Assembly (NCBI GenBank): GCA_003542955.1
Contig: DPJP01000396.1
Coordinates: forward strand, 686 to 10,169
DNA length: 9,484 nucleotides
Reading direction: 5' to 3'
Origin: Armatimonadota bacterium
GTDB taxonomy: Bacteria > Armatimonadota > Zipacnadia > Zipacnadales > UBA11051
The notes below the pieces were generated by a model. It was not told where the DNA came from. It made no database searches and was given only the letters and a program-made list of their open reading frames with translations. Positions 7,401 through 9,484 of this stretch are shown here, in pieces (within the stretch, counting starts at the first letter, position 1; the number at the start of each line of letters is the position of its first letter). Position numbers and translations under genes: made by a program.

Positions 7401-9157
7401 AGGGCCTTCCGCAGATTGCCGGTCTCCAGCCCTCCCATGTCGCCGGTCATGCAAATGTAGTCGAGCAGGGGGTCGTAGTAGGACGTGTACCAGAAGAGAT
7501 GGTCGTTGTAGCCCGCGAGCCATGCACTCTTCTTGATGGCATCGAAGTAGAACTCGCAGGACTTGAGCGCGGCATCCCAGATAGGGTCCGGGTAGTGGGT
7601 GTCGAAGTAGCGGGCGAGGCAGTAGAGCGACATCGCGGACCAGTCGCCGTGCCTGTTGCCCACACTCGAGCCGGTGGCGGTCATCCCGTAGACGCCCTCG
7701 ACGGCGCGGTGCGTGAGCTGGCGGGAGAAGGCGTTGGTGATCCTCAGGCGCTGTTCATCGGTGAAAAGAGGGCTCTCCTCGATGAGGTCCCAGAACAGAA
7801 CCATCATGTGAGCACTGTAGTGGTAGGGGCCGGCGAGGGGGTCGAGCTTGTTCTCGATGCGCTCCCCATCGACCGCCTCGATCTCCTTGACCGCGGCGTC
7901 GTCAGGGAAGCTCAGGCGCATCATCTCGCGGATGCAGTCTTGGTTGCCGGTCATGTAGTACATGGCCATGTACTTGCTGATCATGTTCCAGCCGAAGTAG
8001 CCGCTCGAGCCGTAGGTGACCGACTCCTCCCATATCTTGTAGTCGCTCAGTTGCGTCGGCACCTCGATGCCGTCGCCGAGCTTGATCTCGGCCATCCAGC
8101 CGACGGCGGCGTTGCCGGCAGAGGCGACGTCCGTGAGCTTCTCGCACAGAATGTCGGCGGCCGCATCGACACCGGCCGGGTCGCTTCCTCCGACGAGTAT
8201 GGCATTGTTGCCGTCGCCGAAGGGGTCGTGCAGGCTGCGCACAACATGGCCGCCGGGGCCGGGGTACTTGAGATCGAGCAGCGTGAAGAACCTGTCATAC
8301 AGGGCGCCGAGGGTGCGGTTGGACGATCTGTTTCCGAGTATGATCAGGTTCGCCGCGAAGGGCACGGCGGCTTCGGGTGCGTCGTCGGTGACGATGGGGA
8401 CCTCGACGCCCGTCAGGCGCGAGAGTGCCTCCTGTATGCGGCGTGCCGCGGCAGAGTGGATGCCGGACGCGGGGGCGACAATCGAGCATGTGGGCCGGCC
8501 GTTGCTCACCAGGCTCGTGCGCAGGTGGAGGTTCTTGAGCGCATCATGGACCGGCGGGATCGGCCTGGGGGCCGGCGGCGGGGCGGGGGCCGGCTGTACT
8601 GGGGGCTCGACGCCGGATTGCAGTGTCACGTTATCGATCACCAGCCCTTTCGGTGCGGGCTCCTTGTGCATGTACAGGTAGATGGTCGCCCTGGTGGTGT
8701 CCGGGGGCGCCTGGCCGGTGACAGAGACCTCGACCCACTCGCCGACCTGCTTGCTCGCCAGGCTGACCTGGTAGAACTTGTGGGCGGGCAGGAAGCGCAG
8801 CTGCATGTGGGTGCCTGCATTCTCGAGGCCCTCGATTGCCTTCACCCATACGGTGGCGCGGTACCAGAGATCGGGCTCGACCGCCACGGTCTGGGTGATG
8901 CCGATTTCGACCTCCGGCAGGCGGTCATCGATACGGACCGCGTTGTCGCCATCGTGTCCGCCCTCGACGACGGCAATGCTCTGCGGCCTGGCGAGGGAGC
9001 CGTAGGGACTCCAGCCGACGGGCACACCGTTGTCGGCCACGCCCTGCTCGAACGATGGGTTGGCGATCTGGATGCTCTTGACCTCGGCCACGGCCGCGGT
9101 GACCAGCAGTCCGAGCAGTGCCGTCAAGAGCAGGGCCGGCATGCGCGCTTTGACCAT
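4430..9157 (-). CDS. Large secreted multidomain protein, putative polysaccharide-active enzyme with C-terminal FG-GAP beta-propeller
   Basis: This 1575-residue protein begins with a Sec signal peptide: charged VKAR, a Leu-rich core, then AVA|E with cleavage after about residue 24. Residues 25-182 look like a CBM4/9-type jelly-roll (IANPSFEQG, WYRATVWVKA, then VIDNVTL). A Pro/Ala linker (184-203) follows, then an alpha/beta module (about 204-342: ARRIQEALSRLTGVEVPIV, LIILGNRSSNR) resembling N-terminal modules of some glycoside hydrolases. Residues about 385-690 are rich in aromatic helices and carry NRHGDW (501-506), suggesting an alpha/alpha toroid. A beta-rich part includes GHNGGGRNPYHTF (703-715). 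This order recalls heparinase-type lyases, but I cannot name the family. Residues 838-970 look like another jelly-roll, with beta-sandwich after it. From about 1190 a PQQ/FG-GAP-like propeller follows, with calcium loops DLDGDGNKE (1413-1421) and DLDGDGKKE (1466-1474). The start ATG 9157 follows GGAGGG by 6 bases. It has no co-directional neighbour in the window. Inferred role: binding and depolymerising an extracellular polysaccharide. Confidence 0.9.
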   Translation of the reverse strand: MVKARMPALLLTALLGLLVTAAVAEVKSIQIANPSFEQGVADNGVPVGWSPYGSLARPQSIAVVEGGHDGDNAVRIDDRLPEVEIGITQTVAVEPDLWYRATVWVKAIEGLENAGTHMQLRFLPAHKFYQVSLASKQVGEWVEVSVTGQAPPDTTRATIYLYMHKEPAPKGLVIDNVTLQSGVEPPVQPAPAPPPAPRPIPPVHDALKNLHLRTSLVSNGRPTCSIVAPASGIHSAAARRIQEALSRLTGVEVPIVTDDAPEAAVPFAANLIILGNRSSNRTLGALYDRFFTLLDLKYPGPGGHVVRSLHDPFGDGNNAILVGGSDPAGVDAAADILCEKLTDVASAGNAAVGWMAEIKLGDGIEVPTQLSDYKIWEESVTYGSSGYFGWNMISKYMAMYYMTGNQDCIREMMRLSFPDDAAVKEIEAVDGERIENKLDPLAGPYHYSAHMMVLFWDLIEESPLFTDEQRLRITNAFSRQLTHRAVEGVYGMTATGSSVGNRHGDWSAMSLYCLARYFDTHYPDPIWDAALKSCEFYFDAIKKSAWLAGYNDHLFWYTSYYDPLLDYICMTGDMGGLETGNLRKALRTQDVLFTGALPDWGLRASSLNFLLRAAYLTGDGRFLYYLDRTGIDTGLFRLGQSYWPDEGLQSRRPTELVNTWTIQDMPEPMWRGRGSGMPLQTAFLWGSYRNSLDETGDYMLIKGHNGGGRNPYHTFVVLEQRLNGNTLLKGYHTQVLTSADGMVEPIVAMDAQLLHSDVLGQSVVAVAEVPRLPYCAWRRSVLQQPGRYALYVDDLGFRADSENMKVVTEWDTAGGAWNPAENLIRMKGKSEAALPAGWLRFKSLDVDCACGPGKPEDLLSRLTSIDITLLKATEPGTWIEMPFTLQEAVAGEVYVDLLNYVDRGIVRFLLDGTAVGEAFDHYAPAVQKAAASLGRHELAAGEHRLRVEVVDKRAESAKPMVGLLGLSIQPDGAPAEPAGSLYELHPSMVLDGRGGGTVTTTWLGPSKAGEHRVFFSLLASAGADAASKPACLQVADNVAALRTPSPAVAVVGSHDATTAELAVISATHIYGHKLTSAGLGDTLIRASAPVDIDFDTAAGAAHVVCAAETELSLAVEPGPVQVNGKPAQMQAHADMAHITLPPGRHQLRGLRIREKLVEAFDARVEALLAAGRQEREQQMARRTAGGAEQLPELSQVFSAQLGSARVHSEVIPVDDGVRLAFAEGSTIHILATEGSEIGRLQTDGKIRTLRWWDEFELLLAGCEDEKLIAFNRDGQRRWVFTSEMAHEVWEAGKQYWFKKVYPGVYGLHTGVFDEGRSRCFVGGACTLEVVDEHGQLVKRMPVFWGPGWKFRIIDGPEDSVNLLIARWPNGTDNLAVINSRDWKETRSFYGVPEGHTMVGGWTALNRTEIVYDDLDGDGNKELASAINGVFNRVTVFSGTGTPLYNAQFGPGVTTPYANLRDMAVVDLDGDGKKEILVAPAENLLVALTNTCERLWSARLPSPPAQIEAVTVDGQPRIVVGCDDGSVRLLDGGGAPVRAGTLDARPVDLRVIETAAGPTAVFATQKGTVSAIALSP

Positions 9158-9163
9158 AGGTCG

Positions 9164-9169
9164 CCCTCC
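9164..9169 (-). promoter_or_regulatory. Ribosome binding site of the large secreted protein
   Basis: GGAGGG on the - strand lies 6 bases before the ATG at 9157. It supports this start over the second in-frame ATG (codon 6, 9140-9142), which would also remove the positively charged n-region of the signal peptide. Confidence 0.75.
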
Positions 9170-9270
9170 GTATGCGTTCGGTATGATGTCAGGTAGAGCT
9201 GTATTCCCGCCGACGGGGGCTGCTCCCTGCGCGCGAAATGGCCCATGACCGTTTTCTCTTGATTTGTCAT

Positions 9271-9287
9271 ACCCTATGGTGTAGGGT
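9271..9287. promoter_or_regulatory. Operator-like inverted repeat in the divergent intergenic region
   Basis: ACCCTA-TGGTG-TAGGGT is a perfect 6-bp inverted repeat with a 5-base centre. It sits in an AT-richer patch of the 183-base gap between two divergently transcribed genes, 114 bases from one start and 54 from the other. The size and spacing suit a dimeric DNA-binding regulator. It overlaps weak promoter-like hexamers on the + strand (TTGATT 9259-9264; TTGTCA 9264-9269). The regulator is unknown and a chance occurrence is possible. Confidence 0.35.
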
Positions 9288-9340
9288 TATCGGCCAATTG
9301 CGTACACCCCTGGATTCAAGAGCGAAGGGTCTGAGACACC

Positions 9341-9484
9341 ATGCCTGATAAGGGCATCATGATTGAGTTGCGGGTCGATACGGGCCGCATCAAGCAGGTC
9401 GCACCGTTGCACGAGGAGACGATGGTGGTCGGTGGTGGCGCGCACACGACCATCGTCGCGCCCGCGGACGAAAACTACGCGCGG
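9341..9484 (+). CDS. Unrecognised protein, N-terminal 48 codons only (3' partial)
   Basis: An open frame begins at ATG 9341 and continues to the window edge with no stop: MPDKGIMIELRVDTGRIKQ, then a stretch with Gly-rich MVVGGGAHTTI. Codon use is GC-rich at third positions as in the neighbours, which supports real coding. AAGGG ends 11 bases before the ATG, a rather long spacing. A second in-frame ATG at 9359 has AAGGG (9350-9354) four bases upstream and could be the true start, giving a protein beginning MIELRVDTG. No signal peptide or membrane segment is visible. I do not recognise the family from this fragment. It is divergent from the secreted-protein gene and may share its control region. 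Confidence 0.6.
   Translation, partial: MPDKGIMIELRVDTGRIKQVAPLHEETMVVGGGAHTTIVAPADENYAR

Noticed and set aside
7499..9196. 565-codon open frame on the + strand
   Set aside because: It is in the same antisense register as the real - strand gene. Its translation is low-complexity Val/Ala/Gly/Asp/Arg with no domain, and it would overlap the other gene's start region.
9259..9293. Sigma-70-like hexamers TTGATT/TAGGGT (17-base spacing) or TTGTCA/TATCGG (18-base spacing) on the + strand
   Set aside because: The -10 elements match the consensus at only three positions, and the phylum's promoter consensus is unknown. I mention them with the inverted repeat but do not call a promoter.

Overview
The window comes from a GC-rich bacterial genome. 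The first two-thirds of its information content is signalling and the rest is a large secreted protein, which suits a free-living or particle-associated environmental bacterium. The modular secreted protein resembles ones I associate with Planctomycetota, Armatimonadota and similar polysaccharide-degrading lineages. That taxonomic remark is an impression, not something the sequence proves.

Bases 2-4349 (+ strand) hold a chemotaxis-type phosphorelay cluster in one direction. It contains a 5'-truncated helical MCP-like/CheZ-like protein (2-1429), a single-domain STAS protein (1548-1859), a CheY-type receiver (1864-2229) and a CheA histidine kinase (2256-4349). The last three are tightly spaced, with gaps of 4 and 26 bases and good ribosome binding sites, so they very probably form one operon. 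CheA has complete phosphotransfer, ATPase and CheW-like domains. It also carries a tandem MshEN-like motif pair between its P2-like and dimerisation regions. CheY has the full receiver active site. No CheW, MCP receptor, CheR or CheB lies in the window. The first gene probably continues leftwards into the rest of the cluster.

A 12-bp GC-rich hairpin (4379-4405) separates cheA from a convergent gene. Bases 9157-4430 (- strand) encode a 1575-residue exported, multi-domain protein. Its parts are a signal peptide, a carbohydrate-binding-like beta-sandwich, a Pro/Ala linker, an alpha/beta module, a helical toroid-like region followed by beta-sandwiches (an arrangement reminiscent of heparinase-type polysaccharide lyases), and a C-terminal beta-propeller with two FG-GAP-type calcium loops. 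Its upstream region (9158-9340) is a divergent intergenic segment with a perfect ACCCTA-N5-TAGGGT inverted repeat. On the other side, a + strand gene starts at 9341 and runs off the window; I do not recognise it.

The most interesting point is the first gene. It has an internal duplication with a 266-residue period. The first copy carries a CheZ-like D-x-x-x-Q motif, the second copy has lost the Gln, and the protein ends in an acidic tail finishing in a hydrophobic Phe-terminal peptide, as CheZ does. Encoded just upstream of cheY-cheA, it is a good candidate for an MCP-derived CheY-P phosphatase.
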